Assembly (NCBI RefSeq): GCF_030380735.1 | Contig: NZ_JAUDRZ010000030.1 | Location: 124,001 to 188,000 of the forward strand | DNA from: Rhizobium sp. S152 | Lineage (GTDB): Bacteria; Pseudomonadota; Alphaproteobacteria; Rhizobiales; Rhizobiaceae | Direction: 5' to 3' | DNA: 64,000 bases | In this document: piece after piece, positions 16,936 to 26,823 of the stretch | How positions within the stretch are numbered: the first letter of the stretch is position 1 | How the letters are laid out: the number at the start of each line of letters is the position of its first letter | Made by a program: the position numbers and the translations under genes | The notes under the pieces: model-generated | What the model saw: the letters and a program-made list of their open reading frames with translations, nothing else | What the model was told of the DNA's origin: nothing | Database searches by the model: none

Positions 16936-17763
16936 CTAGAGGCAGTTCGCCAATCGAACGAACTCGGCGACTGAAAGCGTTTCGGCGCGGCGCTGGGGAT
17001 CGATCTCGGCTTTGCCGAGAAGGGCCTCGCCACCCAGTGGCTTGAGGCTCTGGCGCAGCATCTTGCGACGCTGGCCGAAAGCGGCGTGCGTCACCTTCTC
17101 GAGCTTGTCGATCGAGCAGGGTAGCGGGTTCTCGTTCGGCGTCAGATGGACGACCGTGGACGTCACCTTCGGCGGCGGCGTGAATGCCTGCGGAGAGATG
17201 TCGAAGGCCATGTGTGCCGATGTCCGCCAGCCGCACAGCACGCCGAGACGCCCATAGTGATCGTCGTCCTCGGCCGCGACGATACGCTCGCCCACTTCCT
17301 TCTGGAACATCAGGGTCAGCGACTGCCAGAACGGCGGCCACTGTTTCGGCAGCAGCCAGTTGACAAGCAACTGCGTGCCGACGTTGTAGGGAAGGTTGGC
17401 GATGATCTTAACCGGCCGCCCGTCCGCCAAAGCCTCGAAATCCGTCTTCAGCGCATCGCCCTCGATCACCTCGAGACGGCCAGGATAATGGTCGGAGATT
17501 TCGGCCAGCGCCGGCAGGCAACGGGAATCGCGCTCGACGGCGATGACCTTCTCTGCGCCCAGTGCGAGAATGGCACGTGTCAGGCCGCCCGGTCCCGGTC
17601 CGACTTCGAAGACGGTAACGCCTTCCAGCGAGCCCGCCGTCCGCGCGACCTTCTGGGTGAGGTTGAGATCCAGCAGGAAGTTTTGGCCAAGTGCCTTGCG
17701 AGCGTCGAGCCCGTGGCGCTGGATGACGTCACGAAGCGGCGGCAGGCCGTCGAGTGCGGCCAT
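16936..17763 (-). CDS. rsmA: 16S rRNA dimethyladenosine transferase
   Basis: SAM-dependent methyltransferase that dimethylates two adjacent adenines in helix 45 of 16S rRNA. 275 residues; SAM-binding motif FEVGPGPGGLTRAIL, catalytic NLPYNVGTQLL and the KsgA C-terminal domain. Its start overlaps the pdxA stop by one base (TGATG), so the two are translationally coupled. Confidence 0.97.
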   Translation of the reverse strand: MAALDGLPPLRDVIQRHGLDARKALGQNFLLDLNLTQKVARTAGSLEGVTVFEVGPGPGGLTRAILALGAEKVIAVERDSRCLPALAEISDHYPGRLEVIEGDALKTDFEALADGRPVKIIANLPYNVGTQLLVNWLLPKQWPPFWQSLTLMFQKEVGERIVAAEDDDHYGRLGVLCGWRTSAHMAFDISPQAFTPPPKVTSTVVHLTPNENPLPCSIDKLEKVTHAAFGQRRKMLRQSLKPLGGEALLGKAEIDPQRRAETLSVAEFVRLANCL

Positions 17764-18788
17764 CAGTGATTGCCTTCGAGCGAGCGGCCCAGTTGGCCAG
17801 CAAGCTTCAGGGCGGCCACGAGGCTGCTCTCGCGTGCGATACCCTTGCCGGCAATGCCGAAAGCCGTTCCGTGATCCGGCGACGTTCGTACGAAGGGAAG
17901 GCCGAGCGTGACGTTGACGGAATCGTCGAAGCCAAGGGCCTTCGCGGGGATCAGCGCCTGATCGTGATACATGCAGATTGCGACATCGTAGCGTGTACGC
18001 GCCTCGTCATGGAACATCGTATCGGCGGGCAGTGGACCGATGGCATCGATGCCCTGCGCTCTCAGTGCCTGGATAGCGGGATGGATGATCGTCTCATCCT
18101 CACTGCCGATTGCCCCGCCTTCACCCGCATGCGGGTTGAGGCCGGCGACGGCGAGGCGCGGTTGCGCAATGCCGAAGCGCTGCTTGAGGTCCGCATCCGC
18201 GATACGGCAGGTCTCGATGATGATTTCAGGCGTCAGCGCCGCCGGGACATCCTTGATCGGAATATGGATTGTCACCGGAATGGCGCGCAGCTTCGGTCCG
18301 GCAAGCATCATGACCGGCGTCATGGAGCGACCTGTCGCCTTCGCCGCGAGATCGGCGAGAAACTCGGTATGTCCAGGGAAGGGAAAACCTGCCTCGTAAA
18401 GCACGGATTTGGCGATCGGGTTCGTGACGACGCCGAGTGCTTCGCCGGCCATCGTCAAGGCGACGGCCTTCTCGATGGCCGCGATCGTTCCCTTGGCGGT
18501 TGCCACATGCGGCTCTCCCACCGCGACTTCAACACCAGCTGGCACGGCTAGGACGGGCAGGGCATCCGCGAAGATGTCGCCCGCATTGGCAAAGTCCGTC
18601 TCGCGCACGGGAACCGTGAGGTCGAGCAGCCTTGCTCGCACGGCAAGCACGTCGGGATCGCCGATGAAGACGAACGGAGGCAGGCCCAATTCCCTGCGCT
18701 GCAGCCACGCGACGAGCGTGATGTCTGGACCGATGCCTGCAGGATCGCCCTGGGTAAGTGCGAGCGGACGCGAAAACGGAATAGTCAT
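17763..18788 (-). CDS. pdxA: 4-hydroxythreonine-4-phosphate dehydrogenase
   Basis: NAD-dependent oxidation in the DXP-dependent pathway to pyridoxal 5'-phosphate. 341 residues; N-terminal LTQGDPAGIGPDI, metal-binding histidines including one in MYHDQALIPAKALGF, and LPFVRTSPDHGTAFGIAGKG. It follows surA by 6 bp and overlaps rsmA, matching the conserved lptD-surA-pdxA-rsmA order also known in E. coli. Confidence 0.97.
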   Translation of the reverse strand: MTIPFSRPLALTQGDPAGIGPDITLVAWLQRRELGLPPFVFIGDPDVLAVRARLLDLTVPVRETDFANAGDIFADALPVLAVPAGVEVAVGEPHVATAKGTIAAIEKAVALTMAGEALGVVTNPIAKSVLYEAGFPFPGHTEFLADLAAKATGRSMTPVMMLAGPKLRAIPVTIHIPIKDVPAALTPEIIIETCRIADADLKQRFGIAQPRLAVAGLNPHAGEGGAIGSEDETIIHPAIQALRAQGIDAIGPLPADTMFHDEARTRYDVAICMYHDQALIPAKALGFDDSVNVTLGLPFVRTSPDHGTAFGIAGKGIARESSLVAALKLAGQLGRSLEGNH

Positions 18789-18794
18789 ATTACC

Positions 18795-19748
18795 TCAGGG
18801 CCGCGAAATCTGCGCCTTCTTTTCGAGATCCGCGAGATACTTCTTCGCGTTCTCGTTTTCAGGCGGGGCGTTCTTTCCAGCCTTGGACTTGTCGAGGTCT
18901 TCCTGGCGGAAAATCATTTCGGCGGCCTGGTCGTCGGAAACTTGGCGCTGGCTGCAAATGGCGAGATACTCCACGCCGCGATCGGTAACGCGGGTCGCGG
19001 TCGTGTTGCCTTTGGCCGCTTCGACAAGAGGCTTCCATTCCGTCGGCAGTTCCGGGCCCATCACACGGCCGAGATCGCGGACGGAAACGTCGCGCATGGT
19101 TGCGGCGAATACCTTCGCCTGTTCGCAGCCCGGATACTTGGAGCGCGATGCCTCGGCTTCGCTCTTGCGCTTGCCGACGATACCCTTCTTGTTGGCTGGA
19201 ACCACGAAGATCATCTGCTGCAGTATGTATTCGGTCGCTTCCGGCTTCTGCTTGTTGTTTTGCATCATGCGTGCAACGAGATCCGCGTTGGACATCCGCG
19301 AACTAGAGCCGTAGCGGGCGTTGACCAGACGCGGCCAGCTCATCTGCACGGCGATGAACGCCTTGAAGTGCTCGACGCCGACGCCGGCCTGATTGAGGAT
19401 TTGCGACATCTGGGCAGTGGTCAGCTTGTTGCCGGTTGCAAAACGCGCAAAGGACGCATCGACGTCATCCTTGGAGACCGACATGCGCACACGCGCGATT
19501 TCCTGCTGTTTCAGTGTCTGCTCGACCAACTGCTGCTCGGCGGCTGATGCATCTGCTTTCTGATGCTGCAGCCGCAGGAACGCCTGCCGCTTGGCGACGT
19601 CGCCGCTCGTGATCGCCGTGCCGTTTACGACCACTCGAACCTCACTTGCCGCGAACGCAACGCTGCCGGTTGGCATGACCAAGGCGGTCATCATCGCAAA
19701 GCCGATGCCGGCGACCATCGTTTTCGCGGTTTTGCTGATGCCAATCAT
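18795..19748 (-). CDS. SurA-like periplasmic chaperone
   Basis: Probable SurA-type chaperone for outer-membrane proteins. The start is the ATG at 19748, with GGGAAGGGA upstream; 317 residues. An N-terminal signal peptide (VAGIGFAMMTALVMPTGSVAFA) is followed by a SurA N-terminal helical domain beginning SEVRVVVNGTAITSGDVAKR. A C-terminal region (about residues 175-285) is placed like a parvulin domain but lacks a clean parvulin signature, so isomerase activity is doubtful. Position between lptD and pdxA supports the assignment. Confidence 0.82.
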   Translation of the reverse strand: MIGISKTAKTMVAGIGFAMMTALVMPTGSVAFAASEVRVVVNGTAITSGDVAKRQAFLRLQHQKADASAAEQQLVEQTLKQQEIARVRMSVSKDDVDASFARFATGNKLTTAQMSQILNQAGVGVEHFKAFIAVQMSWPRLVNARYGSSSRMSNADLVARMMQNNKQKPEATEYILQQMIFVVPANKKGIVGKRKSEAEASRSKYPGCEQAKVFAATMRDVSVRDLGRVMGPELPTEWKPLVEAAKGNTTATRVTDRGVEYLAICSQRQVSDDQAAEMIFRQEDLDKSKAGKNAPPENENAKKYLADLEKKAQISRP

Positions 19749-19920
19749 TTGTGGTCCCTTCCCATTCACGGCGCACGTCAGGGACGCGCCGCACATACCT
19801 TATCGAGACAAATGGCATCGCTGGTCCAGCTCTGCCTTGGTTAACGATCCGCGACAATGTCCTGCACAGCCTTACGGCGAAAGAAAGGCTCCTTTCCTTC
19901 GCCGTGTCGGGTCAAGCTGA

Positions 19921-22269
19921 TCAGTTATTGTAGATATTCTTATCCGGATCGTCGAAGCTGCCGTAATTGATGTCGCCCAACGTACGGAAGGTCAGCTTGG
20001 CGCCAATGCTCCAGTCGCTTGCGGATTCGTCGCTGATATCGCGCTTGTCCGTGTAGGCGATCGTGAAGATGGTGCACTCGTCCTCATATGTGAGGCCGAT
20101 CATCTTCTTGCTGACGACGTCGTTGTTCAGATCCCAGGCAACACCACCGAAGACCGACCAGTAATCCTTGAACTTGACGGTGGCCTTCGCCTGAACTTCA
20201 TCGTTGTCATCGACGAGGCCGTATTCCGGCTGCGACGAGATGTGTGTGTAAAGCAGCTGGCTCTGGAAGTTGTCGGTCTGGAAACCCGCGGTCAGGTCGC
20301 CGCGGTTCAGCCCGAGGTCTTTGTGATCGAGACGATACGATGCCGCGAAGGCGAAACCGCCGGGCGTTTCGATGCCGCCGAGACCTACGAGGTCGGACAC
20401 GTCCGTTTCCAGACCGGAATTGGCGCCAACGTTGACGAGGTCATCCGTCGCGAACGAGTTCTGGCCCGCCAGCTGGTACGACTGGCCGAAGATGCCGTGC
20501 AGCTTGTAGCCGTTGTCGAAGGTTCCCGTGTACTGGAAGCCGATATTGGCACGCGTGCCGCCCTCGATCCTGTCGTAACCGGAGAACTTGTCGCGTTCGA
20601 AGAGGTTGGTCGCGTCGAACACGAAGCTCTGCGCGTCTTCGTTCGGTAGCGCGCCTGCAAGGCGCTCGTCCGGACGCGCGTAGATCTGCATGATCGGCTC
20701 GAACAGATGCGTGCTGTTCTCGGTGGTGCCGAGGATCGGGTAGCGCATCTCGACGCCAGCCGTCAGCATGGAACGCGTTGCCGTGTTGCCGTCGTCATAG
20801 CCGCCTGTATAGCCGGCGCTAGTAGGATCGGTCATGTTGAGCGCCAGCGCATCGCCGCGAGCGGCAAGAATCGGTGTGATCAACACACCCGCCGGCGTCA
20901 CGAACGTGCGCTTCCATTCAAGCTCGCCGGTCAGGCGTGACGTCTGGCCTTCAAGGCCACGGAAACGGTTATTGCCGGCCACAGAATAGAAGTCGTCGTG
21001 GCTGCGTGACAGGTTCGTGAAGTTCACATCCGCCGAAAGCTCGCCGCCTGCCAGCGGCTGCGGCGCGACATAGTGATAGTCCATCGTCGGATAGACAATC
21101 GCCTGCTGCTTTTCCGCCAGGTTGGTCGGATCGGCGTCCTGCACATCGAAATAGAAGGAACGCAGGTCGAAGTAGTTCCGCTTTCCGAGACCGGTCAGGT
21201 AGACTTCATTCGTGTGCGTGGTCTGGTCGAGACCGTCGAGATTGTAGGTGCGCGCGAAGTTGTTGTCGGTCTGCACCATGACATCCCAGCCGAACGCCCA
21301 GCGAGGATTGATCTTGAACTCAGCCTTGGATGCCACCAGACCGCGGAAATCTTCCTGCGCGTCGCTGGTATCGGAGGTGAATTTCTCCGGGCTCATCTGG
21401 TTGATGCCGGCGATACGCAGCGTGTGCGTTCCGTTCTCGAAGCGCTGGCGGAATTCCGCGTCCGCGAGGAAGCCCTGGCTGGTATAGCCGGTTCCCGTCA
21501 CAGTCACATCGCTGCTGGGCGAGAACACATAATAATAGGGGACAGAAACGCCGAAACCGAGGTTCTGCGACGTACTGAAGCTTGGGAACAAGAAGCCGGA
21601 CTTGCGCTTTACGGTATTGTCAGGGACCTCAAGCCACGGGATATAAGCGATTGGATGGCCGAGCAGCTCGAACCGGCTCTTTTCGAGGCGAATCGTGTGC
21701 TTCTGTCCGTCCTGGATGACGCGCTCGGCCTTGACCTGCCAGAAAGGCGGTTTCGACGGATTCTCGGCGCAGGGCAGACAGGCAGTATAGACCCCCTTGT
21801 TCAGGATCATCTGCGTGCCGCCAATGCGTTCGCCGCTTTCGGCAACCAGGCGTGTATTGTCGGCCGTCTCGATGCGCAATGCGTTGATGAACCCGTCGGC
21901 AAAATCGTCGGTCACATCGAGCTTGTCGGCATACATGCGGTTGCCGTCTGTGCCGACGAGCTCCACATTGCCGAGCGCCATCAGGCGTCCGGTCTTCTGA
22001 TTATATTCGACGCGCTGGGATACCATCTTGTAGCCAGCGTAGTTGATCTGCACGCCGCCGATAGCCGAAACGACCTGCGCGTCCTTGTTATAGACGAGCT
22101 CGTTCGCCGAGAGAATCAGCTTGGCATCTTCGGGTATGTTGGGCTTGACGGTCGACAGAGCGTCCTGCGCGAATGCGACGGGGATGCCACCGGAATAGGT
22201 GGACAGAGCCACGCCTGCGAGCAGGGCAACCAACCGTTTTCCAAAAGTCTTGCGGTCGCCTGCCGCCAC
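19921..22269 (-). CDS. lptD: LPS-assembly outer-membrane protein LptD
   Basis: Outer-membrane beta-barrel that inserts lipopolysaccharide into the outer leaflet. The start is a GTG at 22269 with a perfect AGGAGG (22277-22282) seven nt upstream; 782 residues. After a signal peptide (LVALLAGVALSTYSGG, then AFAQ) comes the OstA jellyroll (ANELVYNKDAQVVSAIGGVQ) and a long barrel region. The start GTG overlaps the lptG stop by one base (TAGTG). A 172-bp gap follows before surA. Confidence 0.95.
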   Translation of the reverse strand: MAAGDRKTFGKRLVALLAGVALSTYSGGIPVAFAQDALSTVKPNIPEDAKLILSANELVYNKDAQVVSAIGGVQINYAGYKMVSQRVEYNQKTGRLMALGNVELVGTDGNRMYADKLDVTDDFADGFINALRIETADNTRLVAESGERIGGTQMILNKGVYTACLPCAENPSKPPFWQVKAERVIQDGQKHTIRLEKSRFELLGHPIAYIPWLEVPDNTVKRKSGFLFPSFSTSQNLGFGVSVPYYYVFSPSSDVTVTGTGYTSQGFLADAEFRQRFENGTHTLRIAGINQMSPEKFTSDTSDAQEDFRGLVASKAEFKINPRWAFGWDVMVQTDNNFARTYNLDGLDQTTHTNEVYLTGLGKRNYFDLRSFYFDVQDADPTNLAEKQQAIVYPTMDYHYVAPQPLAGGELSADVNFTNLSRSHDDFYSVAGNNRFRGLEGQTSRLTGELEWKRTFVTPAGVLITPILAARGDALALNMTDPTSAGYTGGYDDGNTATRSMLTAGVEMRYPILGTTENSTHLFEPIMQIYARPDERLAGALPNEDAQSFVFDATNLFERDKFSGYDRIEGGTRANIGFQYTGTFDNGYKLHGIFGQSYQLAGQNSFATDDLVNVGANSGLETDVSDLVGLGGIETPGGFAFAASYRLDHKDLGLNRGDLTAGFQTDNFQSQLLYTHISSQPEYGLVDDNDEVQAKATVKFKDYWSVFGGVAWDLNNDVVSKKMIGLTYEDECTIFTIAYTDKRDISDESASDWSIGAKLTFRTLGDINYGSFDDPDKNIYNN

Positions 22270-23357
22270 TAGCCGTCCTCCTGATGAAGCAGAATTGTTG
22301 CGCCCAAAGCCAAGGCGACGGTGACCGGAATCCACGTCGCCACGAAAGGAGGGACAACCCCACTGCTTCCGAATGCTTTTACAAGCACGGTGATCACATA
22401 AAGCACGAAGCCGGAGACTATTCCACCCAGAATCACGGAGCGGGATTGGTTGAACCGGCTAAATTTTAGGGACACTGTTGCAGCAATGAGAGTCATTGCC
22501 ACGAGCAACAGCGGTTGAGAGAGCAGCGAGTGGAATTGCGTCTCCAGCGCCTTGGTCGGGAGACCAAAGGATTTCGCTGCTTCGATACGGTTCGAAAGAT
22601 CAAAAAACGCAATGGTTTCAGGGGCAGTAAGCCTCTGTTGGACGAAGTCCCGTTTCAAATTGGTACGGACCTGTACCTCATCCTTACGAAGGCCGATCTC
22701 ACCCGGCCGACGCTCCATGACGTTCTTAAGAAGCCAGTAACCATCTTCCAATTTAGCCGACGCAGCGTCCTGTCTCAGAATGATGTGGCCACCCGAATCG
22801 AAGTGCACCAGAACGGCATCGACGAGCAGCGTTCCGTCTTCCAGAATCTTGTGCGCGCCGATGATCATGTCGTCGTCGCCGCTGATCTGGCGAAGCCAAG
22901 GGACCTCTGGAGCGTTCTTCGAAGCGCTGCTTTCGCCCCGCCAGTTGCTCTCGACGAGCGCGGCCTGACGCTGTCCCCAGGCTGCGAGCGGGTTCAGGAT
23001 CGTCATGACGCCGATGCCGATCAGGAAGGCGCCGAAGATAAACGGTGACATGAACTGCCAGACCGAAATCCCGGCTGCGCGCGTCACGACGAGTTCGTAT
23101 TTGCGGTTCAGGCCGATCAGCACCGTCATGCCGACGAAGAGCGCGACGAAGGGCACCGTCTGCTGCATAATCAGCGGCAGGCGAACGGCGGTCATCAACA
23201 GCCCGCCGGCCACCGTATAGCCGGGCAGGTTGGAAAGACGCCCTGAAGTTTCGCTGAAATCGACGAGGAAGACGATGCCGATGACGCCGAGGAAAAACCA
23301 CATCGTCGTCAGCATGTAGCGGCGGAAGAAATAGCGGCCGAGCGTTCCGAAAATCAT
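22269..23357 (-). CDS. lptG: LPS export permease LptG
   Basis: Inner-membrane partner of LptF in the LptB2FG extractor. 362 residues from ATG 23357 (MIFGTLGRYFFRRYMLTTM). About six membrane segments: three near the N-terminus, a large periplasmic jellyroll (about residues 120-265), and three at the C-terminus. The start overlaps the lptF stop by four bases (ATGA) and the stop overlaps lptD. No lptB is in the window. Confidence 0.95.
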   Translation of the reverse strand: MIFGTLGRYFFRRYMLTTMWFFLGVIGIVFLVDFSETSGRLSNLPGYTVAGGLLMTAVRLPLIMQQTVPFVALFVGMTVLIGLNRKYELVVTRAAGISVWQFMSPFIFGAFLIGIGVMTILNPLAAWGQRQAALVESNWRGESSASKNAPEVPWLRQISGDDDMIIGAHKILEDGTLLVDAVLVHFDSGGHIILRQDAASAKLEDGYWLLKNVMERRPGEIGLRKDEVQVRTNLKRDFVQQRLTAPETIAFFDLSNRIEAAKSFGLPTKALETQFHSLLSQPLLLVAMTLIAATVSLKFSRFNQSRSVILGGIVSGFVLYVITVLVKAFGSSGVVPPFVATWIPVTVALALGATILLHQEDG

Positions 23358-24532
23358 GCGCTGCCTCCTGCGGAGGGGTCGGCCGGACGCGCAAGGCGCT
23401 GTTGAATTTTGCGCCACCGCGCCGCGAGATAATCATTTACGCCGGAGACCATCGAAAGCCGCTTGTGCATGCTGAGCGAAACAATCGCCAGCGCGCTTGC
23501 AACGGTCGGTATTGCGTAGAGCACCCCGATGAAGAACGGCTTGGTGTCGATCTGGTTGGCGGCATAGAAACACGCCCAGCGGATCGCGAAGGCAAAGATA
23601 AGTGCGGCGACCATCGGATGCAGTCGCGCCTCTCTGTGCGAGCGCGCGTCCCCGGCGATGGCAAGCGATATCAGCGCGAACACCATCGGCAATACCCAAT
23701 CGGTCAGGCGGCGATGCAGTTCGGCACGGTAACTTCCCGGTTTGGATGCGTAGTCTTTATCCGTCGGATCCGGATTGAGAAGGAACGGCAGTTCGCGGTC
23801 GCCCGCGCGCAGCGTCGCCTGTCCGCGGTTCTGCGTCAGGTCGGACAGGTCGAAGGAATAGGAATCGAATCGAATGATCGAGACATCGCCGTTCGGCGCT
23901 TTGCGGTGCACTTCGCCGTCATGCATGATCAGCGATGTGCCCTTCTCGTCGACGGCACCCTCGCGTGCGTAATAGACCAGTTCGAAATTGGGATCTCGTT
24001 CGTCGACGACGAACAGCCCCTTCAGCACGCGACCCGCCAAACGCTCCGAAATCTGCACATACAGGCCGGTGTCGATGCGCCGGAAGTTCTTCTCTTCGAT
24101 GACCGTCGAGAGCAGGTCGGCATAGGCGGCGGCGATCATCTGGCGCGCACCGGTCTTCGCCTTCGGCTCGACGACATTGTCGACGAGGAAAGAGAACACG
24201 CTTATCAACGCCGCAAGAATGAGGATCGGCCTGAGAATGATACTGCGCGGAGAGCCGGCGGCATCGATGACGGTAAGTTCGGAATCGTTGTTCATCGTCG
24301 TCAGCGTCTGCGTAACGCCGATAACGATGGCAAAAGGCAGCACGACCGGGATGATCGACGGCAGGATCAGCGTCGCAAGCTTCGCGAACGAGCCAATCGA
24401 CTGGCCGCTGTCGGTCACCAGATTGATGCGCTGCAGCACCTGAGTCGTCCAGATGATCGCGAGCACCGGCAACAGGGCGACGAGAAACATCTGGCCAACG
24501 CGCCGGAGTATATATGTTTCAAGCAGTTTCAT
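23354..24532 (-). CDS. lptF: LPS export permease LptF
   Basis: First gene of the LPS-transport operon; 392 residues of the YjgP/YjgQ family. The N-terminal ETYILRRVGQMFLVALLPVL is the first membrane helix, followed by two more, then a periplasmic domain (about residues 125-265) and three C-terminal helices (WVLPMVFALISLAIAG onward). Together with LptG it forms the gate through which LptB's ATP hydrolysis lifts LPS to the periplasmic bridge. Confidence 0.95.
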   Translation of the reverse strand: MKLLETYILRRVGQMFLVALLPVLAIIWTTQVLQRINLVTDSGQSIGSFAKLATLILPSIIPVVLPFAIVIGVTQTLTTMNNDSELTVIDAAGSPRSIILRPILILAALISVFSFLVDNVVEPKAKTGARQMIAAAYADLLSTVIEEKNFRRIDTGLYVQISERLAGRVLKGLFVVDERDPNFELVYYAREGAVDEKGTSLIMHDGEVHRKAPNGDVSIIRFDSYSFDLSDLTQNRGQATLRAGDRELPFLLNPDPTDKDYASKPGSYRAELHRRLTDWVLPMVFALISLAIAGDARSHREARLHPMVAALIFAFAIRWACFYAANQIDTKPFFIGVLYAIPTVASALAIVSLSMHKRLSMVSGVNDYLAARWRKIQQRLARPADPSAGGSA

Positions 24533-24877
24533 GCATGCCTTTGAACGCTCTTACGAACTCATGCCGCTTTGCAGCGAAACCCATCTACGCTCTTTGTTCT
24601 GTTTTTGCGACAAGGCCGCGCCGAAAATTCATTCAAATTTCAGATTTTTTTTCGTGATGTGGCGAATCGGTAAGTGCGGCGGGATCGAGAAAAATTGCAA
24701 GACCAGATCTCCATATGAGCTAGGTCTGAAATGATGATACGCAGGAATTGCGGTTCCGGCAAATCCCGTAACGGCGCACAGGATACAAACTTGTGCTTCC
24801 CACTGGGACTTGTGTTCGCCGGGGAAACCCGAAATGATTGACCCGAGAGGATCCTGAAGAATCCGACTGGAGAAAAC
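24533..24877. other. Divergent intergenic region, lptF / pepA
   Basis: A 345-bp gap with no supported gene. The centre (24610-24660) is AT-rich with a run of eight T. An interrupted inverted repeat AGACC...GGTCT spans about 24699-24726. Both the lptF operon and pepA-holC must have promoters here; I cannot assign hexamers with confidence. Confidence 0.5.
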
Positions 24878-26368
24878 ATGTCAGCCAAATTCGATATCTC
24901 ATTTGAAAAGTCTGCCGAAATTGCCGGCAGCTATGCCATTCTGCTGAAGACGAGCGAGGCCGAACTCGCCGCGGGCGCCTCAGCAGCCGACCCCGCCGGC
25001 GTTGTCGCGCGCGCAGCAAAGATCGCGGGCTTCAGCGCCAAGTCGATGGCCACGCTTGATATCGTCGCGCCACAAGGATCTTCGGCTGATCGCATTATCG
25101 TGCTGGGGCTGGGCAAGTCGGAAAAGCTGACCGCGCATGATTGGCTGAAGGCGGGCGGCGCGGTAGCCTCGAAGATCAAGAACACGACCAAGGTCACGAT
25201 TTTCGTCGATGCACCCGGCGTCAACGTCGGCGGCAAGGAAGCGGCCGATTTCGCGCTCGGCATGCTGCTGCGTGCCTACAGCTTCGACGCCTACAAGACG
25301 AAGAAGAAGGACGACGATAGTGCCGCCGGCGGCGATGCCGTTAAGGTCACCATCGTCACCGCTGCTGCGAAGGATGCGGCGCAGGCCTACAATACGTCCG
25401 TAGCTGTCGCCAACGGCGTCAACCTTGCGCGCGACCTCGTCAACGAGCCGCCGAATGTTCTCGGCCCTGTGGAGTTCGCGGCCAAGGCAAAGGCGCTGGA
25501 AGCGCTTGGCGTCGAGGTTGAGATCCTTGGTGAAGAGGAAATGCGCAAGCTCGGCATGGGTGCGCTTCTCGGCGTGGCGCAGGGATCCGTGCGTCCGCCG
25601 CGGCTCGCCGTCATGCAGTGGAAGGGCGGCAAGGCGGGCGAGAGCCCGGTTGCCTTCATCGGCAAGGGCGTCGTCTTCGACACCGGCGGCATCTCGATCA
25701 AGCCAGCCGCCGGCATGGAAGAGATGAAGGGCGACATGGGCGGTGCTGCCGCCGTCACCGGTCTGATGCACGTGCTGGCCGCGCGCAAGGCCAAGGCGAA
25801 TGTCGTCGGCATCATCGGCCTCGTCGAGAACATGCCCGATGGCAATGCCCAGCGTCCCGGCGACATCGTCACATCCATGTCCGGCCAGACGATCGAGATC
25901 ATCAATACCGACGCCGAAGGACGCCTCGTGCTTTGCGATGCGCTCTGGTACTGCAATGATCGCTTCAAGCCGAAGTTCATGATCAATCTGGCGACGCTGA
26001 CGGGCGCGATTCTAGTCGCACTTGGCAACATTCAGGCTGGTCTCTTCTCCAACGACGACGCCTTGTCTGAACAGCTGATCGCTGCGGGCCTTTCCACCCG
26101 CGAAAGACTCTGGCGCATGCCGCTGGGCAAGGAATATGACAAGATGATCGACAGCAAGTTCGCCGATATGAAGAACACCGGCGGTCGTCACGGCGGATCG
26201 ATCACCGCCGCCCAGTTCCTCAAGCGGTTCGTGCAGGAGACGCCCTGGGCTCATCTCGACATCGCCGGCACCGCCATGGGATCGCCGCTGGACGAGATCA
26301 ACCAGTCCTGGGGCTCCGGATATGGCGTTCGCCTGCTCGATGAGCTGGTCCGCGCCAACTACGAATGA
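24878..26368 (+). CDS. pepA: Leucyl aminopeptidase
   Basis: Cytosolic M17 metallopeptidase removing N-terminal residues from peptides; some homologues also bind DNA. 496 residues. The C-terminal catalytic domain shows VFIGKGVVFDTGGISIKPA-type sequence (lysine and aspartate ligands), MKGDMGGAAAV and the family signature NTDAEGRLVLCD. It overlaps holC by four bases. Confidence 0.97.
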   Translation: MSAKFDISFEKSAEIAGSYAILLKTSEAELAAGASAADPAGVVARAAKIAGFSAKSMATLDIVAPQGSSADRIIVLGLGKSEKLTAHDWLKAGGAVASKIKNTTKVTIFVDAPGVNVGGKEAADFALGMLLRAYSFDAYKTKKKDDDSAAGGDAVKVTIVTAAAKDAAQAYNTSVAVANGVNLARDLVNEPPNVLGPVEFAAKAKALEALGVEVEILGEEEMRKLGMGALLGVAQGSVRPPRLAVMQWKGGKAGESPVAFIGKGVVFDTGGISIKPAAGMEEMKGDMGGAAAVTGLMHVLAARKAKANVVGIIGLVENMPDGNAQRPGDIVTSMSGQTIEIINTDAEGRLVLCDALWYCNDRFKPKFMINLATLTGAILVALGNIQAGLFSNDDALSEQLIAAGLSTRERLWRMPLGKEYDKMIDSKFADMKNTGGRHGGSITAAQFLKRFVQETPWAHLDIAGTAMGSPLDEINQSWGSGYGVRLLDELVRANYE

Positions 26369-26817
26369 TGACGGAAGTCCTCTTCTATCATCTGACGGAA
26401 TCGAAGCTCGAAGATGCGCTGCCGCCGTTGCTCGACAAGAGTGTCGAGCGCGGATGGCGCGTCTGCGTGCAAATGAAGGACGCTGCCCGCCGCGAGATGC
26501 TGGACCAGCACCTGTGGACATTTCGGGAGGACAGCTTCCTTCCGCATGGCACGGACGAAGGCGAGCTCGCCCAGAACCAGCCGGTGCTTCTGACGACCTC
26601 CGATGGCAACGCCAATGCCGCGACGGTGCGCTTCATCGTCGACGGCGCCGAGCCGCCTCCTGTTGATGGCTACGAGCGCATCGTCTTCATGTTCGATGGC
26701 TACGACCAGGAACAGCTTGAAGGCGCGCGCGGGCAATGGAAAAAGCTGAAGGGCGCGGGCCACAAGCTCACCTACTGGCAGCAGACGCCGGAAGGGCGTT
26801 GGGAAAAGAAGGCCTGA
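26365..26817 (+). CDS. holC: DNA polymerase III chi subunit
   Basis: 150 residues. Chi links the clamp loader to single-strand-binding protein. The N-terminus TEVLFYHLTESKLEDALPPL, the pattern LDQHLWTFREDSFLPHG and the ending LTYWQQTPEGRWEKKA are typical. Its start overlaps the pepA stop (ATGA), an arrangement common in alphaproteobacteria. A small CCTGAC-CCCC-GTCAGG hairpin (26813-26828) at its stop may terminate both this gene and the convergent GrpB-like gene. Confidence 0.93.
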   Translation: MMTEVLFYHLTESKLEDALPPLLDKSVERGWRVCVQMKDAARREMLDQHLWTFREDSFLPHGTDEGELAQNQPVLLTTSDGNANAATVRFIVDGAEPPPVDGYERIVFMFDGYDQEQLEGARGQWKKLKGAGHKLTYWQQTPEGRWEKKA

Positions 26818-26823
26818 CCCCCG

